NCBI GenBank assembly: GCA_911728455.2
Contig: OU452219.1
Coordinates: forward strand, 19,375,397 to 19,439,396
Source of the DNA: Marthasterias glacialis
Taxonomy: Eukaryota > Echinodermata > Asteroidea > Forcipulatida > Asteriidae
Direction: 5' to 3'
Length of the DNA: 64,000 nt
Part shown: positions 46,101 to 57,359 of the stretch, one piece after another
Layout of the letters: the number at the start of each line of letters is the position of its first letter
Position numbering within the stretch: position 1 is the stretch's first letter
Translations under genes and position numbers: made by a program
The notes under the pieces: model-generated
The model's database searches: none
What the model was told of the DNA's origin: nothing
Seen by the model: only the letters and a program-made list of their open reading frames with translations

Positions 46101-49100
46101 ACTGGAAAACTAGATGATGTTTAGAAGTGTAAGATATAAGATATGGTGAGATATAAGATATGCCAACAAACACCCCCACCCATCCACACCTGCTCCCCCC
46201 CCAAAAAAAAAATATACAAATAAATAAAATAACTCTACCTTTGAACAGCTTAAAGTGTACCCATTTTTTTATATTTTTTTTTATTATTAGGTAAGTACAT
46301 TATACTTACTTGATAATAAAAATCTAAAAAAAATTACCACTTTATTGTCTTAATTGGAATGGATTCAGGATGGTACAGAAAAAATTACCAATTGACCCCT
46401 TGCACCGACGTCACACAAAGCTACTGTCTGCCACACTCGCCATTTTGGGAGTCAAATTGCACGTAAATCTATTATGACAAGCATGTAAAGGCCACTTGGC
46501 CTAAAATGAGCACCACACTGTTTAACGCACGGGGACATTGACTTCCAAAATGGCCCCGCCAAGATTATTGTGATGATGACGTCAGATGACTTGGGTCAAA
46601 AAATGCAACATCAACCAAAGTTTGAGATTTTCTTTCCCAATTCTAAATCTAAACCTCAGGGCAATACTCCCAAGTTCATCTCGGTACGTTAGCCACTGAA
46701 TCTACCTGCAGGGATGGGCGAAAAGTGGCTGTCAAGATAATCAAAGGTAAATAGTACCAAGTCATAACCAACTAAGTAGTGGAGCACATAGGAGAAATAT
46801 TTGGGGGAATTGTGCTTTTAATGATACAAGAATTTGGCACATAGAGTACGTCATGAGAAAGATGTTTGGCTATCTTGCACAGAATAAACAGTTTACCGGT
46901 CAAAATACCATGTAATGCATACTGTTTGTGGCTGGTTATTTTTGCCTAAGCATAATTTTTTTTTGGCATAACAGCTTAAGAAATTGTCTCCTGTTGTGTA
47001 AGGCCACACTCACATAAAAAAATGTACACATTTTTGGAGTTGGAAACAACCTACATGTGGATGCTGCCAATATATACAGCCAATCGCATCTTATGTGAAT
47101 CATTTGATTCATCACTCAAACTCAAAGTATCTTCCTTTTCTTCTCTGGGGTTCTTGGCTAGTATAGTGAGTAAGTTCGTTTGTTTGAGAATCCTCGGCTT
47201 CACAAGAATGAATAAATGAAATGAAACTGAAATGAAAAAAAAAATCATCATTGAATTTAATGATCGTATACTAATAATGATGATACAAATTTTTCCTTTT
47301 TGAACTCGGCTCTTTTGAGAGTGAAACTCACTATGCATCACTCTTTTTGAGTGAAATTGGAGCAAATGTTTTTCTGATTCAAGTTGAAAATACATGTCTT
47401 TCGCCATATGGGTCTTTGGAAGAGTGGTATGGCAGACAAAACAAGTTGTTCACTCTTTGACATTTAGAGAGTATGTTGATCGCTGTATTTGATATTTGTC
47501 ATGGTAAAAAAAAAATCATAATAATAAAACAATTTAAAAATCAACCCTGTTTTACTACTGTAGATAAGTAACAGTAACACTTTTCCCCGTTTGGTTGGTG
47601 GCACCGGCAAATTACACTGCATTACTTCCCTAAATTCTGCTCATTGTTTAATGCACTGCATGGAGGGACTAGCAATTTGTGGTCCAATAAAGATTGCAAG
47701 CAACAAATCTCAGTTTAAACTCTTATGGCCTCATGGAACTTTCTAATTAAAGTGCGTTTCATACCACAGATCAAAAGAAGACAGACCATCAAATTGTGTG
47801 GTATTTTCCTTCTTCTTTTTTGTTTGTGATAGAAAACTGGACTGGTCAGGCCAGAAATCTCATCGAAGAAGGAATGATGACAGTGGACTTCACTCATCCC
47901 AACGTTCTGAATATCATGGGTGAGTTGCCAATCATAAATAAGGGAATCAATTTAAGGCCATTTTGCACACAAGACAGTTCTGCTGAGAATTAGACATTTT
48001 AGGTTAGCATTTCCATTTTTGCATGAATACAAATAAGTCTTTTTAAAAACACCACGAGGCATGTTGTATCTGTGGCTGAAGGTAGACCCTGTCATGATGA
48101 TGATACCATGCCTAGTGATCATTATTTTGGTACTGCGCTACATAAATACTGATATTATTATTATTTTTGTGATTAAAAAAATTATTCTTGGGATAAGAAG
48201 AGGATAAGAAGAATGGTGTAGAAAGAACTGGTAAATAAATTAGGCAATTAGGGCATGGAGGTGTGGAAAGAACCAAGTTTCTTAGAATCACTCAACTTAA
48301 ATACTGACAGAAAATTTCTGAGCTTAAAACAAACGTTTTTCACACGCAGTGGCATAACCAGCGGGAGCCACCCCCTTCCCCTTGACCCCCCTACCCCCCC
48401 CCCAAAAAAAAAAAAAAAAAAAAAAAAACCAGGTCAAACAAAAAAATGCACAAACTTGTGCATCAAAAGGCCCCCCCCCCAAAAAAACAAAAAAAACAAA
48501 CAAACAAACAAACAAACAAACAACAGCCACTGTTCACAGGTGCACTCACATAACTTAATATTCCACTAACATAACTAGTTAAGTATTACCCCTGTAAGGA
48601 GAAAATGACAATTGTAAGGATAGGCCGCAGTTCATGAAATTGGGCCAAAATAAAAGCAAGAGACTTGATTCTTGCCAAGTCTTCCCCTCTTTACTTTTCC
48701 TCTCCTTGCAGGCATCAGTCTGGAGTATGAACTCTCCAAGATGATCAAACCCCTCATCGTCATGCCCTACTTAGAGAAGGGAGACCTGAACTCATTCTTA
48801 AGGGACTCCAGACTCATCCGCAAAACAGAGGTAGGAAATGGTATTGACAACTCAATGAGCTGTACATCAAAGGAAAGTTGAACCACTAGCATTGTTTCCT
48901 CTAGATGGAAACTACAACCATGAAGTGTTGTGGCCGAACGGTTAAGATCACCGGACTTAAGTTCTGGTGTTGTTGGCAGCAGAGTGTGGGTTCGAATCCC
49001 GGTCGCGGCACTTGTGTCCTTCAACAAGATACTTTACCATAATTGCTTTGTCCTTCGGATGGGACATTAATTAGCCGTGGGTCCCATGTACTAGGAAAGG

Positions 49101-52100
49101 TAGTGCACGTAAAAGAACCCAGAACACTTATCGTGGAAGAGTAGGGGTTTACCCCCAGAGTTTTTGGTTCCTCAGGCTTGAGAGCTGCAGTGATTAAGTT
49201 CACTTATGAGGCATCATTACCAGAAATATATAATAATAATAATATAACCCTTTGAACAATTCTGCTGCCTTGCATTTGCTTTCCTTTCCTTTCTGTGGAT
49301 CAAGATTCACATTCAACACAATGTGGAAGTGGTTCTTCGGTCCAAGAAAGATGAGTTGGTTCCCCATGAGAGATAACTTGAGCTCATCGTTCTCAGTCTG
49401 TCTTTAGTTATTTTTAATTTTGTACGTTTCTCTATGTTCTAATTTGTTTAAGTTTTTATTTATTTATTTAGTTTGTTTCTATTTCGTATATGTTTGTTAT
49501 CTATTAATTTGTTTACTCATTTATTTATCTATTTTATTATTTTTTAAAGTTTCATTTCTTTGAATTGACATGTTTAGATTGTTCTTTTTATGGGTGGGTT
49601 GAACCTTTTGGTTATAGCAACAAATACCTTTCCTCTCCACATTTTGCCTTTTTCCTTGTAAATTTTATCTTGAGCAATGTATACAACATTTTGTATTGTA
49701 TCCGTTTGTATATTTGAGAAGTAGAGTAAATAGTAACAATAATAACAACAACAAAATCATCATTGGATACAGGGCTAGAGTCAGCTGTAGGAAAGCCTTT
49801 GCTTTATACAGCTTGGCAATGGTAAGAGTTAACAATAATACTACTAATAGTCTGCTTTTATATAGTGAAATTCCAAATTATGACCATTGCGCTTCAGAAC
49901 ATTATTACCCCTGGTCACTGGGCCAGTTATGTCATTCCTTCAACCATCTCAGCTCCCTGGGGAGAGTACAACCTGTGCTGCCAAATATGTAGCACACCAA
50001 GCTAATTCATTCACATGAACCATCTCTGCCCTCACAGGTACCCGTTTACCCCCTGCGTGAAGTGACGCAATTGTAGTGTCTTGCTCAAGAACACAAGTGT
50101 TGTGACTGGGATTCGACCCCCCCTCCCCACCCCCAATGATTTAGCCACCAGAACTCGAGTCCAATGAACTAAATTGCCCGGCCACGCCACAGTTGAAGGG
50201 TGCTCGGCTTGATATCAAAACCTGGTCTTTTTCATCTCTGGCTTTTGTTGCAGTTGGCATTGCACTGGCGCATTGATATGATGATCCAGATAGCAGCTGG
50301 TATGGAATACATCTCAGACAAGAAAATCATCCACAGAGATCTGGCAACTAGGAACTGCATGTAAATATAACCAAACCTTTTGACATGGCAAACAAAAAGA
50401 TCATAAGAAAATCCCCCTTCCAGTTGTCATCCAAACCGAACTTGTTTGAATTTTTGCCTCCCTGGGTTAATCAGCAGTATTAACTACGAAATACATGCAA
50501 CCTGAACAGACAATCAGAAAATAAAGGTTGACAGTATCAACGCCAAAGATAATGATAATGATGAACGCTTATGAAGCGTCAGTTATCTCCCACAGATAAG
50601 CGCTCGTGGGACTGATAGTCACCCATTGTTTTTACGACAGGTGTATGCAGAGTAAGAATATCAGACCCATTTTATGTAGCACCTTGTAAAGTTTTTCAAG
50701 GTGCTGCGGCGTGATCTACAGCCAACCATGCCAAAAAAGCACCGGGGCAATTCCCACTCTCTTAACGAGAAGTGTACTGGGTTCTTTTACGTGCATTACA
50801 CAACACACGGGACCAACGCCTTTATGCCCCATCCAAAGGACCGAGCAATATTAGTGTCTTGCTTAAGGACACAAGTGTCACGACCAGGACTCGAACCCTC
50901 ATTCTGCTGATCAGAAACACCAGGGCTTAAGTCTAGCACATTCGGCCATGACACGCCATAATTCCTTATTCACCATATTTTCCTTGTGGTCTGGTACAAA
51001 TGTGGGTGGGCATGATTTGTGTTCTCTCTTCTTTTTTTGTCCAGGTAAGTGGGTCGACTCAGTTTAACTGAAATTAATAATGAAACCATTTAATATTTTA
51101 TTAGAATGGAGAAGGGGCAACCATGGTGGCCTAATTGCAGCTACTTCCTACGCTGGGAGGTAGTTGTTAATAGACCGATCCATTAAGCCCCGCCTACTAA
51201 CGTATTGACCAATCGCAGCCTTGGCGCCACTGAAAGTCCGACAAATGTCCGACACGTTAAAAATCCCATTCGAAAAGTAAACAAACTGCCGCCACTGTTC
51301 TGACACACAACAGCACTCACAACTGTACTTACTTTTGTTTTATTTTAAATTTTTCGTATTTCTGTTGGTGCAAATCCCACAGTAGTAGTCCCTGTAAAGT
51401 CATGTAAAAGTGGTTTAACAGTGTTCCTGTGTGCATTGTTCTTTGGACTAAAGCCACTGCTCAAAAGGCCAAGAAACTAAATCCATACTGTTCACGAAAA
51501 CCATGTTCTTGTATGTGTGTGTATCTGATATACGTGTGTGTGGCCGCAACCGAACCACCGCTGGAATCGTGGCAAGAAAGTCACGCCTGTTGCTAGACAG
51601 TTGCTAAGGTAGGCGGGGGTTAATGGATCGGTCTATTGTGCGGTCTGCTGCAGCAGCAGGCAAGGGTCATTATATGTAACATGACCCAGGTTTTCATGAC
51701 ACCACGCATGGCATAACACATGAAATGAATCTAGACAATTTTGATGTCAGGCTGGATGACAACTTCGTAATCATGGTGGCTGATTTTGGCCTAGCCAGGA
51801 AGATGAAAGACAACAACTTCTATAAGATGAGGACACATCAAGGTGCATCCAACTCGCTCCCAATCAAATGGGTTGCTTTGGAGGGCCTCAATGATGCCAT
51901 CTTTACTACGATGAGTGATGTGGTAGGTGTTACATGTAAATATACGATACACATAATTGATTCTTTGACGGGTACAGTGCATTTTTGCTTTATAATAAAG
52001 TGTGTTTTGCATGCAACCTGTGGCGATTCCATCAAATCAGGTGATCAGTTTTCAAAAAAGCAGTGACTAGTTGCACATTTATATGTCATGTCAGAGATTT

Positions 52101-53219
52101 CGAGGAAATCTATTTGGTTTAGTTTATCAAAATAATGTTAGGTGACAGTTTTTTCCCACACTGCAATATTGCATACATAATTGTTTTCTTTTCAGAATTA
52201 TAACACGCAAATATAAATATACATAAATATACATTTAAATAGTAACAAACATCCCAGTTTTTCCAAATGTTCTTTTACGACATGCCAGGAATGTAACTAC
52301 TGCTGGATAATTTTTTTCCCGACTCTCTTTGCGACCTTGCTATGCGGTAGAGTCATTTTTGTTTTCTTCATGTATCTCATGTACAGTGGTCATTTGGTGT
52401 AACAATATGGGAGATATTTTGCCATGCCAAGATACCTTATGCTGGGCTTAGGAATCACGAGATGCTCCAGCATCTTGAAGAAGGTCATCGTCTCCATCAG
52501 CCGGACAGTTGCCCAAATTCCTTGTAAGTTAGCATTTAATGTCTTACCGTCAAAACCTCTTGTACACAGACAAATAAATATTCATGACCAAATATAAAAA
52601 GACCAAACATAAAATTCATGATCTAATTGTGTCCAGGTCTACAGAGAAAACCACAAACACGGTTTAAAGTACACTCTTTTTTTATAGTAAACAGTGATGT
52701 GGTATTTTAAGATAGTGTGCAATTCACAGATGGGCAAGAAAAGGAAAAAACGAATATGCTAGCAATAGATTTGTTTTCTATTTCAAAAAAATCACGACGT
52801 AAATGGGGGAGCGTCCAGTTACCACTCAGAGGGTTTTCGACAACTCTCATCAATTATCCAAAAAATGCTGTTAAGAAATAATTGGCAATCAAGTTGCCAG
52901 TCTTTTTTTCTCTTTAGCCTCAGTTTGGGTGTAACTGTGTTTGTGTGAGTGATGACTAAATATGGCCATGTGATAATGGTCCGGTACCCTGTATTCATCC
53001 TGCATGCAACACAGATACAACTTGATGTTAAGCTGCTGGAATGTGGATCCCACCAGGCGGCCATCTTTTAGAGTCCTGAGAGAAAGTCTAGAAGTTTTGA
53101 AGGCAACGATTAATGAAAAACTTATAGAATCTGCTCACACACAACACCGGGTTTCAACAGAATGGCCCAGCCCTCCACCACCACTGCACCCTCCACTCTA
53201 CACCAATAGTTGGGTGTAA
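43148..53219 (+). CDS. Receptor tyrosine kinase, TAM/MET-like (membrane, juxtamembrane, kinase and tail)
   Basis: Single-pass receptor tyrosine kinase. Exons in phase: 43148-43301, 44502-44617, 45651-45746, 46660-46746, 47833-47919, 48712-48830, 50254-50360, 51751-51922, 52387-52523 and 53015-53219 (TAA). The membrane helix is [20 protein letters not shown]. The juxtamembrane part reads [19 protein letters not shown], close to the sequence before the kinase in TYRO3/AXL/MERTK. Kinase motifs: P-loop [35 protein letters not shown], catalytic loop [39 protein letters not shown] and [14 protein letters not shown] and MPYLEKGDL also resemble MET/RON, so 'TAM/MET-like' is as far as it can be placed. 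The third P-loop glycine is Ser, and the activation loop has one Tyr (FYKM) instead of a pair. The tail is short, proline-rich and ends LYTNSWV. The exon before the membrane exon must end in phase 1 and was not found with confidence. Confidence 0.9.
43412..43724 (-). mobile_element. tRNA-Leu-headed SINE, copy 4, different body
   Basis: Minus-strand head GTGTCGTGGCCGAGCGGTTT and GGGTTCAAATCCCGGTCATG, then ACACTTGTGTCCTTGAGCAA. The body (GAGGCAGTTACGTTTGCCTC and CCTCGAGTGGCCTTTGGGCC) is unlike copies 1 and 2. Confidence 0.65.
44349..44383. repeat. (AAT)n and (AAAT)n simple repeat
   Basis: AATAATAATAATAG followed by five AAAT units, inside a CAGTGGC-family element that spans about 44150-44402 and ends GGTTATGCCACTA. 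Confidence 0.7.
45238..45441. mobile_element. MITE with GGGGCTGTGTC ends, copy 1
   Basis: Begins GGGGCTGTGTCCTCATGA and ends TAATCATGACGACACAGCCCC. The inside includes AAAGGGTGCCGTCTTTGTCA. The whole unit is present in inverted order at 54567-54773. Confidence 0.7.
46660..46746 (+). CDS. Receptor kinase exon with P-loop and VAVK lysine
   Basis: Joined to the previous exon it reads [15 protein letters not shown], then RKVAVKIIK. The ATP-anchoring Lys is present. The glycine-rich loop GxGxxGxV is GEGQYSQV, so the third glycine is Ser. Acceptor CCTCAG and donor AAAG-GTAAAT are both standard. Confidence 0.85.
48403..48522. repeat. Poly-A and (AAAC)n low-complexity tract
   Basis: A run of about 25 A, then C and A tracts and an (AAAC)n run ending near 48522. 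It follows GTGGCATAACCAGCGGGAGC, so it is the inside of a CAGTGGCGTAGCC-type element whose right end is not clear. Confidence 0.6.
48924..49243 (+). mobile_element. tRNA-Leu-headed SINE, copy 2 (full length)
   Basis: GTGTTGTGGCCGAACGGTTA (A box), ACCGGACTTAAGTTCTGGTG anticodon-arm-like stretch, GTGGGTTCGAATCCCGGTCG (B box), CACTTGTGTCCTTCAACAAG, body with GGGACATTAATTAGCCGTGG and CTTATCGTGGAAGAGTA, and an (AAT)n tail. Lies in a receptor kinase intron, 93 bases after the exon ending at 48830. Confidence 0.85.
49850..50192 (-). mobile_element. tRNA-Leu-headed SINE, copy 5, third body type
   Basis: Head GTGGCGTGGCCGGGCAATTT (minus strand), GAATCCCAGTCACAACACTT and CTTGAGCAAGACACTA. The body has CCCCAGGGAGCTGAGATGGT and CCAGTGACC, shared with the copy at 63540. 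Confidence 0.65.
50254..50360 (+). CDS. Receptor kinase exon with catalytic loop HRDLATRN
   Basis: Encodes [18 protein letters not shown] and then the catalytic loop [11 protein letters not shown]. The Asp acting as base and the Arg and Asn of the loop are present. The usual LAARN is LATRN. The Met codon is split over the intron (AT plus G). The kinase should be active by these residues. Confidence 0.85.
50640..50957 (-). mobile_element. tRNA-Leu-headed SINE, copy 6
   Basis: Head GGCGTGTCATGGCCGAATGT (minus strand), GGGTTCGAGTCCTGGTCGTG, ACACTTGTGTCCTTAAGCAA and GGGGCATAAAGGCGTTGGTC. Body like copy 3. Confidence 0.65.
51172..51634. mobile_element. MITE with AGACCGATCC inverted ends, copy 2 (463 bp)
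   Basis: Starts AGACCGATCCATTAAGCCCC and ends GGTTAATGGATCGGTCT. Nearly twice as long as copy 1, with an unrelated middle, so the two share ends rather than whole length. Lies in the receptor kinase intron just before the DFG exon. Confidence 0.72.
51751..51922 (+). CDS. Receptor kinase exon with DFG and activation loop
   Basis: Encodes [17 protein letters not shown], the activation loop, [10 protein letters not shown] and TTMSDV. DFG is intact. The loop has a single tyrosine in NNFYKM, where TAM and MET kinases have a Tyr-Tyr or spaced Tyr pair. Confidence 0.88.
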
Positions 53220-53660
53220 TTCCGTCAAACCACTGTGCAGTGTGCCAGCAGTAGTTTGCCATGGAGAGGCAATTCTTTAAGTGGACACCCAATCGTAAGG
53301 TGTAAAATTCAGTTTACATAACACCCAAGTAGATTCTTGTCATTTGATTGGAGGGTTGTACATGTAGGTCCTGTGGAATTTATTAATCAAACCATTACAT
53401 GGCCTACTTTATAAACCGTGCATTTTCATTCCATCCCATTTGATCTACTGAACACTTAGACCACATCATGCGTTATACTCAACAAAACAAAACGCCAATG
53501 TAGCGGCACATAAGTGGACCCCAGAAAACAATCTTGTACATTTTGTTTATTCTAGCAGTTTTCCTCCAATCAAATGACAAAGACCTCCTTGGATGTTATG
53601 TAAAACATGTGCAATGGAGAGAATATTTTCATTCATTGAAAGATGGACTGCTCCACCTTT

Positions 53661-54023
53661 AAAGCCCCAGCTCAACATTGGTAAACTGAATGTAAATGCT
53701 TCCATTCTTTGCACAAATCAAGGCATTTGTAATAAAACCAACCAGTGAAAATGTTAGCTCATTTCCTTGTTTCCTTTGCGAGTAAACAGTAAAAATGCAT
53801 TCAGTATTTTTTGTACGCATTCCTATAGACAGAGTTTTCGTCTCACTGCGACGAAAACTAACTTTGGATCTTATTTCATTTTATCATTTAAAAACGATAA
53901 CACTTTCAGGCAGAAATATTTCAAGGAAAGTTTTCTACCATCATTATCTTTATACAATGTAAGGTATATTTAAATCTGTGAACATTTATGTTTTTCTTCT
54001 TACCAATGTTGAGCTGGGGCTTT
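53661..54023. mobile_element. Palindromic element with AAAGCCCCAGCTCAACATTGG ends
   Basis: The left end AAAGCCCCAGCTCAACATTG has its inverse at 54003-54023. A central pair TTTTCGTC/GACGAAAA marks the middle. It lies 440 bases beyond the receptor kinase stop codon. Related sequence occurs at 33206-33430, and parts at 25690-25860 and 35210-35260. Confidence 0.7.
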
Positions 54024-54566
54024 AAACTCATGGCAATATTCTCACCATTGCACTCATTAACATTCATTATGTGTATATCATCATTATGCAACAATAATGG
54101 CCATTTAGTTTTGAAAGGTGGATCATCTGTGAAAAGCATGAAGTTTTTAGAAGTTTTCTCTATGGGCATGCAAGAAATACTTTTCTTTCCTCACCATGAA
54201 GCGGTAAGTTTTGTGTATGCCATACCCAAACACTATTAGTGCTTGTAAAGCTAGGTAATTGGGTTGTTTTTGAGTAATTAGTGTTCAGAAAGAACATGAT
54301 TTCTTAAATGCGAGCTCATGTCATGCCCGGTGTGTTTTTCACCATCTCAACTCATGATTTATCTGCTACATCACAGGATGAAAAATATAGAAAGTGAAGC
54401 TATAAACTCAGATATGTTTAAACCACTCTTAAAAAATATGTAAATAAATGTAATAAAAACTTAAGTCCTTCAGTGTATATCTTATATGTATATATTTGTT
54501 ATTGACAATTTTAAATCTTTCTGTATACATGTACATGTTATTTTGTATATATTTGTTTTGTTTAAA

Positions 54567-54773
54567 GGGGCTGTGTCGTCATGATTATAGCAGTAAATGG
54601 AATAACCCAGTTACTACGTGCGCTTTTGCGCCAGCCGCGGTCACATCGCAGTTTGACAAAGACGGCACCCTTTGTAATTTGATCGCAAGTGCGTGCTTGT
54701 GCAGTATCTTGGTGAGAGTTTGTCTTTCCATGCACAGCCACAGGCCTGCTATAATCATGACGACACAGCTCCT
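54567..54773. mobile_element. MITE with GGGGCTGTGTC ends, copy 2 (inverted)
   Basis: Begins GGGGCTGTGTCGTCATGATT and ends ATAATCATGACGACACAGC. The inside has TGACAAAGACGGCACCCTTT, the reverse complement of the block in copy 1. Confidence 0.7.
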
Positions 54774-55492
54774 ATCATTCTTTCTTTAGAGAGAATAAGG
54801 TTGTTAAGGCAACAGAAGCAAACAGAAACTAAATGTCGGCAAGTCCACACTGATGGGCACAAAAGTGTGACATGGGAGGGCAATATGGGATATCAACAAG
54901 AAAATGAAGTATGTCGTCATGTATTCTTGTCAATGTACATTCAAAGGAACATGAGGATTGTGCTTGAAAAAAAATAATGTAAAAGTCAAAGTATTTCAGA
55001 ATCTGGAGGAGATAAATCTTCAAGATTTATACAAACGTAATGAGGACGGACATTTTTGTTACCGTCAAGTGGAAGTTATACTAAAATAACTTGATTGGCC
55101 AATGGCCCAACATTGTCAATTATCAATACTACAGACCCTCAGGGACAGTTACCTGCCAAGAAATCCTGTCCCTTTGACTCCCTTGGTTGTTATCACTTTC
55201 CAGGCCACATGTCTGTCTTTTGTTACAGGGTACGTAACACCTTTCAAATGACCTAGTAATTTGTAAAGGTCACAGGTTCATTTATTACTTTTTGCTATGA
55301 ACAATCATGAACCGCTTTTTAATGTACAGGAAAAAAACTGGGACGAAAATAGTTACTTTTGTCCCACTCTCCCATGCCTCTCTTACAAAATCTTTTTGGC
55401 CCATTAGTATGTATTGTTCCGGATGCAACTTCCAGGAAATATTAGTTCAAGATCTTGTTACTAAATAGATCTGAAAGTTGAACTGAAAACTA

Positions 55493-55662
55493 CACTGCTA
55501 AAAATGGTATTCTTGAAATAAGAATGAATCTTATTCAAAGAAAACTTTTCTTGCGTCACTCCCCAAAATCCTAATAGAAACAATTTCTAGGGAGTGACAC
55601 AAGAATATTTGTCTGGAAATAAGTTTTTGTATCTTATTTCAAGAATACCATTTTTGGCAGTG
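55493..55662. mobile_element. Small palindromic CACTG element
   Basis: Starts CACTGCTAAAAATGGTATTC and ends with the near-perfect inverse, with TA on both sides as a possible 2-bp target duplication. The arms run about 35 bases and include CTTGAAATAAGA; a second inner pair (GGAGTGAC/GTCACTCC) lies nearer the middle. No coding potential. Probably a non-autonomous element of the CACTG type. Confidence 0.6.
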
Positions 55663-56789
55663 TAGCTTTAACAAAAACTTTTTTGTATCAACTCAACTCC
55701 ATGGTTTACATGCGCCATCATTGAGGAAGAAATACCCAACAAATACAACTATTTATAACTTCCCTCTTGAAATCTAGCAGATATAATATGCTAAATTATA
55801 TATTTAGATATTAAGTTTTGTGTAGTACAAAATAATAAACATTAGAATTTAGGCAAGTAAGATGAAGTCTGACACAATGTAAATTTTACTTTTTGTTTGC
55901 GCTATCTTTTTTTAAAAACTATTCCACTTAATGTGACCATGTGCTTTACAATCATTTGAAAGCACATGTAAGAAAACACCCAAGTTACTAAAATTAACCT
56001 AAATAGTGTAAATGCATTGACCTGAATTTATATTGCAGTTATAAGGATTTCAGTTGATGATAATAATAGAACAATAAAAACACAGTATAGTCAAAATCAA
56101 GACCAATGCACCTTCAGATTGATGAACTTAAAACCTGAACAAAATTATCTTTTTGAAACCTAAAATAAACAAAGGAAAAACAAAGGAAAAATAAAAATAT
56201 TACCAAAGCAAGTTGCAGATTCAAATCAAAACAGCTTGCAAACTGAGTCCACAACAGCAAAACTTACTCCAAAGCAGGCAAAAACTTAGAAAATGAAGTT
56301 AAATGAAGAAATATACGGTGGGAGAACACACAAATGTGGTGCTCCTTGCACCGCTCGGCTGCTATCTGTAGTCAATTACAAGGGGTGACTTAATACTCCA
56401 CCAAGAGTTACATAAGAGGGTTTATTGTCTATTACAATGGATTTCTAAGGAAGTTCACTTTCAACGTTTTTTCTAGTTGCAATGATCGTAACCCTCCTTC
56501 TGGCGGTCTTGGATCGTCGGGAGGACGGTTATGATCATCGCAAATACGTTCCCTCTATCCAGTTCCTCACTACGTTCATTACTGAATCATGTTTAGCCAA
56601 GTCCAGTGAGTTTATTGCCCAAGTCTCTGATTCATCTTGCATTATGATGTTATACTTTAAATACTTATTTGATAAGTTTTCATAACTACTAGAGGTATGA
56701 AATAAGCTTATTCATCACCAGTTGTGTATTTAACACCACTGACTGTAAGCTTTATAGAATGCACAATACATCCATATTCCAATTATTTA

Positions 56790-57045
56790 TTTAATTTATT
56801 TATACATTTTTTGTTATTGCACATCCAAAAGCACAATTTGTGCCAATAACAGGATGAATAGTACGAGAAGAAAAAAATGTTCAGTTTTAAATGTGGGAAG
56901 AAAACCCCAACGGGAAAACCCATGGAATCAGGTAGGGACTAAAAAACCCAAGATCCAAGATCCGGTCTGCTGTGGTGGGCTTCGAACCGGGCTCCACAGA
57001 GGTGCAAAGGCAGGGAAAGAAGCCACTGAGCTGACCTGACCCCCC
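56790..57045 (-). mobile_element. tRNA-like SINE, third family
   Basis: Minus strand GGTCAGCTCAGTGGCTTCTT and GAGCCCGGTTCGAAGCCCAC give A and B boxes. The body runs through GGATCTTGGATCTTGGGTTT to an AT-rich tail near 56790. The T-arm is followed by a mismatched acceptor, so not a working tRNA. Confidence 0.5.
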
Positions 57046-57359
57046 CCCACGACATAGTCTACACCTTTGTGCAATGTACATTTCCATTAAAACTAGAAAG
57101 AAGCAAAGGACAGGTTAAAGTTACGTATGTATGATTAGATTTAGTGTTCCTATCATTTTGAATAAAACAAAATGCTTTAGAATAACAAAAAATACCATAT
57201 AAAAATACAATAAAAGACTAGAACTAGTGTCTGCTGCTGATCAGAACACATGGCTTTTCCAGTTTCCACTTTTTGAACAAGAAATCATACTTAATCGTTA
57301 GTATAGAGTTTGTAATCGTAAAATATAAAAATAGTAAGAACTTGAAGGTAATAACACAT

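Noticed and set aside
47051-47407. 118-codon minus-strand open frame
   Set aside because: Lies in a receptor kinase intron over T-rich and direct-repeat DNA (GAACTCGGCTC, GAGTGAAACTC); no motif, no splice support.
48924-49020. tRNA-Leu gene
   Set aside because: The A and B boxes are good, but the sequence continues into a repeated body with an (AAT)n tail and recurs elsewhere in the window.
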